Assembly: GCA_014236755.1 (NCBI GenBank)
Contig: JACCKY010000012.1
Span: 1-64,000 of the forward strand
From: Candidatus Petromonas tenebris
Lineage (GTDB): Bacteria > Bacillota > Clostridia > Peptostreptococcales > Caminicellaceae
Direction of reading: 5' to 3'
DNA: 64,000 bases
Shown: positions 24,988 to 34,228 of the stretch, piece after piece
Position numbering within the stretch: the stretch's first letter is position 1
Layout: every line of letters starts with the position of its first letter
Notes under the pieces: model-generated
Databases searched by the model: none
What the model saw: only the letters and a program-made list of their open reading frames with translations
What the model was told of the DNA's origin: nothing
Made by a program: the position numbers and the translations under genes

Positions 24988-25084
24988 ATAAATATACAGA
25001 AATATATTGACTTTACAACCTTGAATAGATATAATAATTTTAAAATACTCATAAATTTGCAATAAAATTTATAAATATACAGAA
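24988..25084 (+). promoter_or_regulatory. argF promoter with flanking direct repeats
   Basis: TTGACT (25007-25012) and TATAAT (25030-25035) are spaced 17 bases. The 14-mer ATAAATATACAGAA occurs on each side of the promoter (24988 and 25071), 83 bases apart. A related CATAAATATAC lies upstream of argG (31870). Their position suggests binding sites for a regulator of arginine genes such as ArgR/AhrC. This is inference from position and sharing only. The stretch 24750-24987 is AT-rich and shows nothing else. Confidence 0.5.
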
Positions 25085-25107
25085 GGATGGAAAAGGAGGG
25101 CTATAAA

Positions 25108-26166
25108 ATGTCTATGAGTTCAGAGGTTGTAAAAGATATGCAGGATTATCTAGAAACAGTAGTAGGCTTAGGCACATCTGTAAATTTGAAGGGAAAGAGT
25201 TTTTTAACGCTAAAGGATTTCAGTACAGAAGAAATACAGTATCTTCTTGACCTTTCGAAAGAATTAAAGAAAAAGAAAAAAGCAGGGATAAAAGGTAGTT
25301 TGCTATCGGGTAAAAATATCGTCTTGATATTTGAAAAAACTTCTACTAGAACGCGATGTGCTTTTGAAGTTGCTGCCCACGACGAAGGAGCTACCACAAC
25401 ATTTCTAACTAATTCCCAAATGGGAATTAAGGAATCTATCGAAGATACTGCAAAAGTTCTTGGAAGATTTTATGATGGAATTGAATTTAGAGGTTATAAG
25501 CAGGAAACTGTGGAAAAACTGGCTGAGCATTCAGGAGTACCGGTTTGGAACGGACTTACGGATTTATACCATCCAACGCAAATATTGGCAGATTTTTTAA
25601 CGGTGGAGGAGCATTTAGATAAACCCTTAAATGAAGTCAAGTTTGTCTATATGGGTGATACAAGAAATAATATGTGTAATTCTCTGATGATAGGTGCAGC
25701 TAAAATGGGAATGAATTTTGTAGCCATAGGGCCAAAAGAATTGTTTCCATCTGGGGAATTAGTTAATGAAATGAAGGAAGTAGCGAAGGAAACTGGAGCT
25801 TCAATAAGGGTTACGGATGATGTAAATGAAGTAAAAAATGCTGATGTAATATATACCGATGTTTGGGTTTCTATGGGAGAGGAAGATCAGTTTGAGAAGA
25901 GAATAAAGCTTTTAAAAGACTATCAGGTTAACATGGATGCTATTAAAAAGACTGAAAATGATGAGGTTTTATTCCTACACTGCCTTCCGGCCTTTCATGA
26001 TACTAAAACCAAAATCGGAAAAGAAATTTATGAAAAGTTTGGTATCAAGGAGATGGAAGTTACTGATGAAGTATTTAGATCAAAGCATTCAAAAGTCTTT
26101 GATGAAGCAGAAAATAGAATGCATACAATTAAAGCAGTAATGGTCGCTACTATAGGGAATTTATAG
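25108..26166 (+). CDS. argF: Ornithine carbamoyltransferase
   Basis: Forms citrulline from ornithine and carbamoyl phosphate. Start ATG 25108 is placed by AAGGAGGG eight bases upstream. Of 352 residues, the first 25 or so extend beyond usual OTCs (about 330). STRTRC at 79-84 binds carbamoyl phosphate, HPTQ is at 155-158, DVWVSMGEE at 251-259 (SMG ornithine loop) and HCLPAFHD at 291-298. It could run anabolically or catabolically, but linkage to carA-carB, 32 bases downstream, favours arginine synthesis. Confidence 0.9.
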   Translation: MSMSSEVVKDMQDYLETVVGLGTSVNLKGKSFLTLKDFSTEEIQYLLDLSKELKKKKKAGIKGSLLSGKNIVLIFEKTSTRTRCAFEVAAHDEGATTTFLTNSQMGIKESIEDTAKVLGRFYDGIEFRGYKQETVEKLAEHSGVPVWNGLTDLYHPTQILADFLTVEEHLDKPLNEVKFVYMGDTRNNMCNSLMIGAAKMGMNFVAIGPKELFPSGELVNEMKEVAKETGASIRVTDDVNEVKNADVIYTDVWVSMGEEDQFEKRIKLLKDYQVNMDAIKKTENDEVLFLHCLPAFHDTKTKIGKEIYEKFGIKEMEVTDEVFRSKHSKVFDEAENRMHTIKAVMVATIGNL

Positions 26167-26198
26167 TATGCAGGCATTGAATTTGTGAGGAGAGAGGT

Positions 26199-27269
26199 AT
26201 GGATATGGATGGGATTTTATATTTAGAAGATGGGAGTATTTATAAAGGTAAAGGGTTTGGCCATAAAGGGACTTCCGTAGGTGAGCTGGTTTTTAATACT
26301 TCAATGACTGGATATGAGGAAATACTTACGGATCCTTCCTATGCAGGTCAGATAATAACCATGACCTACCCATTGATTGGAAACTATGGTGTGAACAACA
26401 TGGAAAAGCAGTCGGATAAAATACATGCAAAGGGCTTTGTAGTAAAGTCGATATCCAAGACTCCTTCCAATTACATGAGTGAGCATGATATAGATGAAAT
26501 GCTGAAAAAAATGAATATAGTTGGAGTATATGACGTTGATACAAGAAGCATTACAAAGAAAATTAGAACTGCAGGAACTTTAAAGTGCGTCATATCAAAT
26601 GAGGAACTACCTATGTATGAACTTGAAAAATATTTAAAAGAAAATGATAAAAAAGATGATTGGATGAAAAAAGTGGGAACGAAGCAAGTATACCATATAT
26701 CGGGGATAGGACCTACAATAGCCCTTATGGATTTTGGAGTTAAGAAAAATATTATAAATAATCTGATTAAAAGAAAATGTAACATAACTGTATTTCCCTA
26801 TAATACTAGTTATGAAGAAATAATGAATATAAATCCCGATGGAGTGCTGCTCAGTAATGGACCTGGAGATCCTACCCAGGCTGAGGAGGCCATAGAAGTT
26901 GTAAAAAAGCTTATAAATAAGATTCCCACCTTTGGAATTTGTCTGGGACATCAAATACTAGCCATTGCCCTTGGGGGGAAGACCTATAAGATGAAATACG
27001 GCCATAGAGGAGGAAATCATGGAGTATTTGACATAGAAAAGGATAAAGCATATATAACATCGCAAAATCATGGTTATTGTGTTGACAGCAAAAGCATGAT
27101 GGATAGGGGAATGATAATAACCCATAAAAATTTAAATGATGATACTGTAGAGGGAATGAAGCATAAAGAACTCCCAGTGTTTTCCATACAATTTCATCCA
27201 GAAGGAGCACCGGGACCTGAGGATTCAGCATATTTGTTTGACAAATTTATTGATGTAGTAGAGGGGTGA
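26199..27269 (+). CDS. carA: Carbamoyl-phosphate synthase small (glutaminase) subunit
   Basis: Releases ammonia from glutamine and channels it to CarB. The 356-residue protein has the N-terminal CarA domain (LEDGSIYKGKGFG, FNTSMTGYEE) and the class I glutamine amidotransferase domain from about 170. That domain carries the nucleophile Cys248 in GICLGHQ and the FSIQFHPEG His/Glu pair near 332-340. GAGGAG lies 6 bases before ATG 26199, preferred over the ATG two codons later. Its stop overlaps the beginning of carB's frame, a sign of coupled translation. Operon order argF-carA-carB. Confidence 0.9.
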   Translation: MDMDGILYLEDGSIYKGKGFGHKGTSVGELVFNTSMTGYEEILTDPSYAGQIITMTYPLIGNYGVNNMEKQSDKIHAKGFVVKSISKTPSNYMSEHDIDEMLKKMNIVGVYDVDTRSITKKIRTAGTLKCVISNEELPMYELEKYLKENDKKDDWMKKVGTKQVYHISGIGPTIALMDFGVKKNIINNLIKRKCNITVFPYNTSYEEIMNINPDGVLLSNGPGDPTQAEEAIEVVKKLINKIPTFGICLGHQILAIALGGKTYKMKYGHRGGNHGVFDIEKDKAYITSQNHGYCVDSKSMMDRGMIITHKNLNDDTVEGMKHKELPVFSIQFHPEGAPGPEDSAYLFDKFIDVVEG

Positions 27270-27274
27270 GAAGA

Positions 27275-30200
27275 TTGCCATTAGACAAAACACTAAAAAA
27301 AGTAATGATTATAGGTTCAGGCCCAATAATCATAGGCCAGGCTGCAGAATTTGACTATTCAGGTACTCAGGCATGTAAGGCAATTAAAGAAGAAGGTATA
27401 GAGACTGTCCTTGTGAACAGTAATCCGGCAACTATAATGACAGATACAAATATAGCCGACAAAGTATATATTGAACCTTTAAATATAGAAACTTTAGAGA
27501 AAATAATAGAAAAAGAAAAACCCGATGGAGTACTGGCAGGGTTTGGAGGGCAGACAGCCCTAAATCTTGCTATGGAGCTTGAGGGTGAAGGAATACTTAA
27601 AAAGTATGGAGTAAAGTTACTAGGGGTAAATAGCGATACTATAAAAAAAGCTGAGGACAGAGAAGAGTTTAAAAAGTTGATGATTGAAATAAATGAACCG
27701 ATACCTATGAGTATGACTGCAACCACAATTCATGAGTGCGAAAAGTTTGCAAAAGAATATGGATACCCCCTTATAATAAGACCTGCCTATACCCTTGGAG
27801 GAACTGGGGGAGGAATTGCAAATAACCATGAGGAACTTCTTGAAATTTGTGACAATGGAATAAAGAGTAGTCCCATAGGCCAGGTGCTCATAGAGCAGAG
27901 TGTAGCGGGGTGGAAGGAAATAGAGTATGAAGTCATAAGGGATAAAAAGGATAATTGTATTATAATTTGTAATATGGAAAATATAGATCCCGTAGGTGTC
28001 CATACGGGAGACAGTATAGTTGTAGCTCCTTCCCAGACCTTAAGAGATAAGCAATATCAAATGCTTCGGCAAGCAGCCATAAAGATTATAAGAAGCCTCA
28101 AGGTGGAAGGTGGATGCAATATACAGTTTGCTTTAGACCCTGAAAGTGAAAAGTATATAGTTATAGAAGTTAATCCAAGGGTTAGTCGTTCAAGTGCCTT
28201 GGCATCTAAAGCTGCCGGTTATCCTATAGCTAAAATAGGTGCTAAAATAGCCATAGGCTTCAGTTTGGATGAACTTAAAAATTATGTTACTAAAAATTCT
28301 AGTGCTTTTTTCGAGCCAGCATTAGATTATGTTGTGGTTAAAATACCTAAGTGGCCCTTTGACAAATTTGGAAAGGCATCAAAAACCCTTGGAACCCAGA
28401 TGAAAGCTACAGGTGAAGTTATGGCAATAGGAAGGACCTTTGAAAGTGCTCTTTTAAAAGCCATAACGTGTCTTGAGGGGAAATATATTGGGCTTAGGAT
28501 ACCACATATAATGGTGATGGAGGATGAAGAGTTAGTATATAAGATAAGCCTATGCGATGATGAGAGGATATTTGCCATAGCAGAGGCTTTTAGACGAAAG
28601 ATGTCATTAGATGAAATATGGAATATTACAAAAATAGACAAATGGTTTTTGTATGGAATAAAAAACATTGTCGATATGGAGCTGAAATTAAAAACAACAA
28701 AGGTCGACAAAAAATTTCTATTGGAAGCTATGGCAATGGGCTTTACAAATGAAGAAATATGTGACCTGATTGGTTTAGATACCAATGAACTGGAAAGTTT
28801 TAGAAAAGAACATGATATTTTTCCCGTATATAAAATGGTGGATACCTGTAGTGGTGAGTTTGAAGCAAGCACACCATACTATTATTCCTGTTATGAAGAA
28901 GAGGATGACAGTATAGTATCTGACAGGAAAAAGATATTGGTTATAGGCTCTGGACCTATTAGAATAGGTCAGGGGATAGAGTTCGACTACTGTTGTGTTC
29001 ATGGAGCATGGGCAATAAAAAACGCAGGATACGAATCTATTATCATGAATAATAATCCAGAAACTGTGAGCACTGATTTTGATACGGCAGATAAATTATA
29101 CTTTGAATCCCTTTATATAGATGACGTTATGAATGTAATAAGAAAGGAAAAGCCCGAAGGAGTAATTGTACAGCTGGGAGGGCAGACTTCTGTAAATCTT
29201 GCAGAAAAACTTCATAAGCTGGGAGTTAACATACTTGGGACATCCTTTGAATCAATAGATCTGGCAGAGGATAGGGATAAATTTGCTAAATTTCTAAATA
29301 AATTGGATATTCCTGTGCCTATAGGGAGAGCAGTAGTTAATACAGAGGAAGCTATAGATACAGTTGAAAAGCTTGGGTATCCAGTTATAGTAAGACCTTC
29401 CTATGTTATTGGAGGAAGAGCAATGGAAGTAGTTTATGATGAAAAGAACCTTTTGGAATATCTGAAAGAGGCAGTAAGTCTTTCAGAAGAATATCCCGTA
29501 CTGATAGACAAATATGTAAAGGGTACTGAAATAGAGGTAGATGCCGTAGCCGATGGAGAAAATGTAATTATACCTGGAATAATGGAACACGTAGAAAAGA
29601 CGGGAGTGCATTCGGGTGACAGCATAAGTATATATCCATATTTTACTCTTTCAAAGGAAGTAGTAGATAAACTTGTAGAATATACTAAAAAAATAGTTAG
29701 AGAGCTAAAAGTTATTGGACTCATAAATATTCAATATGTTTTTGACGGAAAGGATATTTATGTAATAGAGGTTAATCCTAGAGCATCGAGAACTGTTCCC
29801 ATACTCAGTAAGGTAACGGGTATACCTATGGTAAAATTGGCCGTAGAAGTTATGTTGGGCAAGAAACTTAAAGAGTATGATTACGGTATAGATCTTATAG
29901 AAAATAAGAATCTATATGCCGTAAAGGTTCCTGTTTTTTCAATGGAAAAGATAAGTGATGTAGATATGGTCCTTGGACCAGAGATGAAATCTACAGGAGA
30001 GGTTCTCGGAATAGACAGAGATTTTGAAAAAGCTGTATACAAGGGATTTACAGCTTCAGGAATCAATGTTCCAAATAAAGGTAGCCTATATGTATCATTA
30101 AAGAATGACGATAAGGGTGAAGGATATGAGGTTGTAGAGGCCTACTTAAAAGCAGGATTTAAAATATATGCATCCGATGGAACAGCAAAAGCTTTGAAAG

Positions 30201-30451
30201 ATAAAGGAATACAATATGAAATATTAAGCAAGGAATATGCAATTAATTATATAGCAGATAAAAAAATAGATATAGTGATAAGTACTGATTTAGAAGAAAA
30301 ATCATTAGAAATTAGAAATAAAGCGGTATTGTATAAGACTATACTATTTACCTCCCTTGATACAGCAGGGCTATTCCTGAAGGCCATTAAGGTCAAAAAA
30401 GAAGGTATAGGAGTCGAGTATCTGACAGTAACAGAGTATTTGAAGGGTTAA
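27275..30451 (+). CDS. carB: Carbamoyl-phosphate synthase large subunit
   Basis: Makes carbamoyl phosphate from bicarbonate, ammonia and two ATP. Start TTG 27275 is favoured: GAGGGG lies 8 bases upstream and PLDKTLKKVMIIGSGPII then matches the family beginning; the in-frame GTG at 27266 is too close to that site. Two homologous ATP-grasp halves are visible (IIGSGPIIIGQAAEFDYSG, then VIGSGPIRIGQGIEFDYC at about residue 550). The C-terminal MGS-like allosteric domain starts near 930 (GFKIYASDGTAKALKDKGI). The length of 1,058 residues is normal. Association with argF suggests the arginine-linked enzyme. Confidence 0.92.
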   Translation: MPLDKTLKKVMIIGSGPIIIGQAAEFDYSGTQACKAIKEEGIETVLVNSNPATIMTDTNIADKVYIEPLNIETLEKIIEKEKPDGVLAGFGGQTALNLAMELEGEGILKKYGVKLLGVNSDTIKKAEDREEFKKLMIEINEPIPMSMTATTIHECEKFAKEYGYPLIIRPAYTLGGTGGGIANNHEELLEICDNGIKSSPIGQVLIEQSVAGWKEIEYEVIRDKKDNCIIICNMENIDPVGVHTGDSIVVAPSQTLRDKQYQMLRQAAIKIIRSLKVEGGCNIQFALDPESEKYIVIEVNPRVSRSSALASKAAGYPIAKIGAKIAIGFSLDELKNYVTKNSSAFFEPALDYVVVKIPKWPFDKFGKASKTLGTQMKATGEVMAIGRTFESALLKAITCLEGKYIGLRIPHIMVMEDEELVYKISLCDDERIFAIAEAFRRKMSLDEIWNITKIDKWFLYGIKNIVDMELKLKTTKVDKKFLLEAMAMGFTNEEICDLIGLDTNELESFRKEHDIFPVYKMVDTCSGEFEASTPYYYSCYEEEDDSIVSDRKKILVIGSGPIRIGQGIEFDYCCVHGAWAIKNAGYESIIMNNNPETVSTDFDTADKLYFESLYIDDVMNVIRKEKPEGVIVQLGGQTSVNLAEKLHKLGVNILGTSFESIDLAEDRDKFAKFLNKLDIPVPIGRAVVNTEEAIDTVEKLGYPVIVRPSYVIGGRAMEVVYDEKNLLEYLKEAVSLSEEYPVLIDKYVKGTEIEVDAVADGENVIIPGIMEHVEKTGVHSGDSISIYPYFTLSKEVVDKLVEYTKKIVRELKVIGLINIQYVFDGKDIYVIEVNPRASRTVPILSKVTGIPMVKLAVEVMLGKKLKEYDYGIDLIENKNLYAVKVPVFSMEKISDVDMVLGPEMKSTGEVLGIDRDFEKAVYKGFTASGINVPNKGSLYVSLKNDDKGEGYEVVEAYLKAGFKIYASDGTAKALKDKGIQYEILSKEYAINYIADKKIDIVISTDLEEKSLEIRNKAVLYKTILFTSLDTAGLFLKAIKVKKEGIGVEYLTVTEYLKG

Positions 30452-30487
30452 GAACAAAGGCGTTTTCGACGCTTTGTTAGCTCTTAG
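30448..30487 (-). repeat. Short hairpin repeat, copy 1
   Basis: Read on the minus strand, CTAAGAGCTAACAAAGCG, a short loop, then GCCTTTGTTCTTAA. The AACAAAG and CTTTGTT arms pair. Nearly the same sequence occurs at 42196 and a looser one at 63035. It begins within the carB stop codon and may help end the carB transcript. Confidence 0.55.
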
Positions 30488-30551
30488 TTTTTAGTCCCTA
30501 GTTCTTAGCCTTAGGGCAAAGTTTTAGGGTCAAAAAAAACAAAACCAAAAT

Positions 30552-30581
30552 AAAGCCATAGAATTTAAATCCTATGGCTTT
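30552..30581. terminator. Terminator of argG (bidirectional)
   Basis: AAAGCCATAG (30552-30561) pairs with CTATGGCTTT (30572-30581). The minus-strand continuation is T-rich, so it ends argG transcription and may also act on carB. Confidence 0.75.
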
Positions 30582-30589
30582 AAGTATGT

Positions 30590-31801
30590 TTATTTTTCAT
30601 CTAAGTTATCTTTCATAAGTGCACGTATTGTTAATGGTAGTGCAAATAGGTTGATAAATCCTTCAGCGTCTTTCTGATTGTATACGTTATCTTCTCCAAA
30701 GGTTACGAACTCTTCGTTATATAGAGAGTATGGAGACTTTGTTCCTGCAATATTACATGTTCCCTTATAAAGTTTCAATTTAACAGTACCGGTAACTACT
30801 TCTTGAGTGCTGTCTACGAATTTATCCAGTGCTTTCTTAAGGGGAGTAAACCATAAACCATCGTAAACCAGTTGAGCATATTTTTCTGCTACGATCTTTT
30901 TAAAACTTAAAGTGGCTCTATCAAGAACAAGCTTTTCTAAAGACTTATGGGCAAAGTAAAGTACTGTTCCTCCTGGAGTTTCATAAATGCCTCGAGATTT
31001 CATACCTACAAGTCTGTTTTCCACTATGTCTATAACACCTACTCCATTGGCTCCAGCAATATCATTAAGTTTATATACCAAATCGACAGGCGAATATTTT
31101 ACCCCATCAACAGCTACTGGTATACCTTTCTCAAACTCTATTTGTACATAGGTTGGATTATCTGGTGCTTTCTCAGGTGGTACACACATTTTATAAATAT
31201 TGTTGTCATGCTCATTCCATGGATCCTCCAGATTACCTCCTTCGTGACTTAGATGCCAAAGGTTTCTGTCGCGACTATATATATCCTTTTTAGTAACTGG
31301 AATTGGAATATCATGTTTTAAAGCATAATCTACACAGTCTTCACGGGATTTTAGGTCCCACTCTCTCCATGGAGCTATGATTTTCATATGCGGGTTTAAA
31401 GCTTTAATAGTCACTTCAAAACGTACTTGGTCATTTCCTTTACCGGTTGCACCATGGGCAATTGCAACGGCTCCTTCTTGTTCAGCGATTTCAACTAATT
31501 TTTTAGCTATAAGTGGTCGTGCAAAGGAAGTTCCAAGCAGGTAGTCATCTTCATAAATAGCACCTGCCTTTAGTGTGGGGAAGATATAATCCGTAACGAA
31601 CTCATCCTTAACATTCACTACGTATGCCTTTGACGCCCCTGTATTTAGAGCTTTCTTTTCAACCGCTTTCAAATCCTCTTCCTGGCCTACATCAACACAA
31701 ACAGCAATAACATCAAAATTATGTTCTTCTTTTAACCACTTTAATATTACAGATGTGTCAAGCCCTCCTGAATAGGCTAAAACTACTTTATCCTTTTTCA
31801 T
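30590..31801 (-). CDS. argG: Argininosuccinate synthase
   Basis: Joins citrulline and aspartate with ATP to argininosuccinate. The 403-residue protein has the N-type ATP pyrophosphatase loop AYSGGLDTS at 9-17, then [13 protein letters not shown] (citrulline and aspartate contacts) and [28 protein letters not shown] is also present. It lies convergent to argF-carA-carB, so three of the later arginine steps are clustered, but no argH is in the window. GGAGG precedes the ATG. Confidence 0.93.
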   Translation of the reverse strand: MKKDKVVLAYSGGLDTSVILKWLKEEHNFDVIAVCVDVGQEEDLKAVEKKALNTGASKAYVVNVKDEFVTDYIFPTLKAGAIYEDDYLLGTSFARPLIAKKLVEIAEQEGAVAIAHGATGKGNDQVRFEVTIKALNPHMKIIAPWREWDLKSREDCVDYALKHDIPIPVTKKDIYSRDRNLWHLSHEGGNLEDPWNEHDNNIYKMCVPPEKAPDNPTYVQIEFEKGIPVAVDGVKYSPVDLVYKLNDIAGANGVGVIDIVENRLVGMKSRGIYETPGGTVLYFAHKSLEKLVLDRATLSFKKIVAEKYAQLVYDGLWFTPLKKALDKFVDSTQEVVTGTVKLKLYKGTCNIAGTKSPYSLYNEEFVTFGEDNVYNQKDAEGFINLFALPLTIRALMKDNLDEK

Positions 31802-31816
31802 AAATATGCCTCCTTT

Positions 31817-31869
31817 TGAATAATTATGAATTTATATGTATATTATATCAGAAAAAATAAAATAATCAA
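31817..31869 (-). promoter_or_regulatory. argG promoter with candidate operator
   Basis: On the minus strand TTGATT (31869-31864) and TATAAT (31847-31842) are 16 bases apart. Just downstream, ATTCATAATTATTCA (31831-31817) lies between the promoter and the ribosome binding site. A near match, ATTCATAATATTATCA, sits at the same relative place in the azlC promoter. ARG boxes are built from TGAAT/ATTCA-type half sites, so ArgR/AhrC binding is plausible but unproven. Confidence 0.45.
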
Positions 31870-31976
31870 CATAAATATACTTGGTTTTTTTATAAATATT
31901 CAAAAATATGACTAATAATGACCTATAAATCCGTGGAGTTAAAAGATTAGATTATTTATAAATATTCAAAAGATTA

Positions 31977-32037
31977 TTGACAATAAATGTAGTAGTTACT
32001 ATAATAATCACTATAATAATTATTCATAATATTATCA
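31977..32037 (+). promoter_or_regulatory. azlC promoter with candidate operator
   Basis: TTGACA (31977-31982) and TATAAT (32000-32005) have ideal 17-base spacing. A 12-base direct repeat, ACTATAATAATC/ACTATAATAATT, spans the -10 region and start. ATTCATAATATTATCA (32022-32037) follows and resembles the argG element. Confidence 0.6.
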
Positions 32038-32071
32038 TGATTATTTATAGGCATAAGGGGGATGATTTAGG

Positions 32072-32776
32072 ATGAGAGAAAAATATTTTGACATAAAGGA
32101 AGGATTGGTAACGGGATTTCCAATCGTTATAGGTTATGTACCAATAGCTATGGCTTTTGGAATTCTGGCTAAGGCTACAGGTATTACTATGATGGATAGT
32201 TTTTTATTTTCTGCACTGGTTTATGCAGGAGCAAGTCAATTTATGGCTCTTAATTTATTAAATGCAGGTGTAGGAATTGGAGAAATTATTGTTGCTACGC
32301 TTCTTATGAATTTTCGCCATTTTTTGATGAGTGCTTCCCTTTCCACTAAAATGAGAAATAGAGAGAAAAAATGGATACCTTTAATTGCCTTTGGTGTAAC
32401 CGATGAGACTTTTTCAGTAGCGTCATTTAAAAAACAGATGATTGATAAGGAATTTATTCTACCACTGCAGGCAGTGGCGTATTTTTCATGGATAGGAGGA
32501 ACTTTCTTAGGATATATAGTAGGAGAGATACTACCATCGGATATAAAAAGCAGTATGGGTATAGCTCTATATGCTATGTTTGTAGCTATTTTAATCCCAG
32601 AGGCCAAAAAATCGAGTAGAGTTGCATTACTTGCGGGTTTGTCGGGAATGATGAATTTTTTATTAAATTACTTTAAAGTTTTGCCTCAAGGGTGGACTCT
32701 AGTCTTAGTTATAATCATTGTAGCTGCCTTTGGAGCCTTCGTATTTGATAGAGAGGAAGTGAAGACCATTGAATAA
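32072..32776 (+). CDS. azlC: AzlC family amino-acid exporter, large subunit
   Basis: AzlC with AzlD forms a two-component exporter of branched-chain amino acids or analogues. The 234-residue protein has several hydrophobic segments and family landmarks: PIVIGYVPIAMAFGILA near the start, YAGASQFMALNLL and NFRHFLMSASLS. ATG 32072 follows AAGGGGG. It overlaps azlD by 8 bases. The shared motif with the argG promoter hints at control by amino-acid supply; the true substrate is not shown by the sequence. Confidence 0.85.
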   Translation: MREKYFDIKEGLVTGFPIVIGYVPIAMAFGILAKATGITMMDSFLFSALVYAGASQFMALNLLNAGVGIGEIIVATLLMNFRHFLMSASLSTKMRNREKKWIPLIAFGVTDETFSVASFKKQMIDKEFILPLQAVAYFSWIGGTFLGYIVGEILPSDIKSSMGIALYAMFVAILIPEAKKSSRVALLAGLSGMMNFLLNYFKVLPQGWTLVLVIIIVAAFGAFVFDREEVKTIE

Positions 32777-33074
32777 ATATTTATTGTTGATTATCGGGAT
32801 GATGATTGTGACCTATATACCGAGACTTTTTCCCTTTGTAGTAGTATACAGGGAAAAGATGCCAGCTAGGTTGTCAAAGTTTTTACAATTCATACCATGT
32901 GCTGCTTTGGGAGCTCTAATTATTCCGGGAGTATTTTCATCGATACCAGAAATGCCCCAAGCTGCAATATTTGGCATTGGATTTGCTTTTATTTATGCAT
33001 GGTATAAGGGGGGTATAATAGTTCCGGTGCTGGGATCAATATTGGTAGCCTATGGAGTACTTTTAGTAAATTAA
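32769..33074 (+). CDS. azlD: AzlD family amino-acid exporter, small subunit
   Basis: A 101-residue, four-helix membrane partner of AzlC. Start TTG 32769 overlaps the azlC stop by 8 bases, with GAGGAAGTGAAG upstream. Landmarks are MMIVTYIPRLFPF near the start and LQFIPCAALGALIIPGVF in the middle. The size and tandem position match known azlCD pairs. The stop codon coincides with the start of palindromic repeat copy B. Confidence 0.85.
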   Translation: MNKYLLLIIGMMIVTYIPRLFPFVVVYREKMPARLSKFLQFIPCAALGALIIPGVFSSIPEMPQAAIFGIGFAFIYAWYKGGIIVPVLGSILVAYGVLLVN

Positions 33075-33253
33075 CTTGCCTCGCTAGTTCCTTATAGATA
33101 TCCTTCAATAATCCTCTTTTGGCTCCGTAGAAGAGCTGTTTTATATAAAAAGATTTAGAGGTAAAAATAGCTCTTCAAAGTCGCTTCAGAGGAAACATTG
33201 AAGGATATTTAAAGCTATACTGTTAGAGTAACTAGCACAAGAGGTTAAGTTAA
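33071..33253 (+). repeat. ~183-bp palindromic intergenic repeat, copy B
   Basis: Reference-orientation copy, TTAACTTGCC... to ...GGTTAAGTTAA. It is nearly identical to copy C and to the reverse complement of copy A. Its first bases include the azlD stop codon. The arms AGATATCCTTCAA and TTGAAGGATAT pair, as do GAAGAGCTGTTTT and AAAATAGCTCTTC near the centre. It lies between azlD and the TrmB gene and might act as a transcript end or processing structure. Confidence 0.8.
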
Positions 33254-33287
33254 TCTTTTAAATATGTAGTGGAAAGGTGAACTGTAT

Positions 33288-34124
33288 ATGAATAATGGTA
33301 CACAAATTATAGAGGACATGAAAACTTTAGGGTTTAGCGAGTATGAAGCTAAGGCATATTTAAAACTCTTGGAGGAATATCCTGTAAATGGCTATACAGT
33401 GAGTAAAAATTCTGGTATTCCAAGGTCAAGGATATATGAAGTGTTAGAGAGTTTAAAAGACAAACAAATAGTTTTTGAGCAAAAGAAAGAAAAGTCAACG
33501 TTATACCATCCCCTTGATCCTAAATTACTGGTAAAAAAATTTAAAAAACATTTCAATGAAGTATTGGATAACTTGAATGATTATACAAAGAGGATCTATT
33601 TGGAGGAACAAAGTGATAACAGATTAATTGTCATCAAGGGAAGAAAAAAAATAATGGATTTTCTGAGTATGTTGATCGTAGATTCAAAAAAGAGGATCGT
33701 TCTTTCAATATGGGAAGAAGAAATAAATGATATTTCTGACGTTCTTGATGAGGCCATAGATAGAGGAGTTATGGTTAAAGGTATATATTTCGGTAAAAAC
33801 AACCGATACAAGGAATTAGCTCCCCATAGAAGAATAGAAAGATACCTTTCTGAAAAAAAGGAGAGATACATAACTGTTATAATTGACGGAGTTCATGTAG
33901 TATCGGGGGTAGTATCGAGGGGAGAAAATAGTCAGGTAACCTGGACTAAAGACGCCGGCTTTATAGAAATGAGTGAGGATTACATAGCACATGATTTGAT
34001 GGTAAACCTATATTCTCAAAAGCTGTCAAATGATGAAAAAGAGAAGTATGAAAAATTTTTAGATAATGTTAGAAAAGAATATTTTGGATTTACTGAGGAG
34101 GAATTTAAAAATTTTAATAAATAA
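33288..34124 (+). CDS. TrmB-type transcriptional regulator
   Basis: A 278-residue protein with an N-terminal winged helix (about 8-75: LGFSEYEAKAYLKLLEE, then SGIPRSRIYEVLESLKDKQI) typical of TrmB/SMC-like regulators. A Lys-rich coiled segment (80-110) is followed by a phospholipase-D-like effector-binding domain (about 112-255). The inducer is unknown; TrmB proteins often sense sugars, but the family is broad. Neighbours do not reveal the target. GGAAAGGTG precedes the ATG. A separate promoter is likely, as the repeat lies between it and azlCD. Confidence 0.75.
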   Translation: MNNGTQIIEDMKTLGFSEYEAKAYLKLLEEYPVNGYTVSKNSGIPRSRIYEVLESLKDKQIVFEQKKEKSTLYHPLDPKLLVKKFKKHFNEVLDNLNDYTKRIYLEEQSDNRLIVIKGRKKIMDFLSMLIVDSKKRIVLSIWEEEINDISDVLDEAIDRGVMVKGIYFGKNNRYKELAPHRRIERYLSEKKERYITVIIDGVHVVSGVVSRGENSQVTWTKDAGFIEMSEDYIAHDLMVNLYSQKLSNDEKEKYEKFLDNVRKEYFGFTEEEFKNFNK

Positions 34125-34228
34125 ACCTAGAAAAATTTTAAAATTTATTATAAATTTTAAATATATCTAATATTTTGTTTAAAGGTAGGATTTAAAGTAC
34201 AAGTGCAAATTACTTGGGGGGTAATCCA

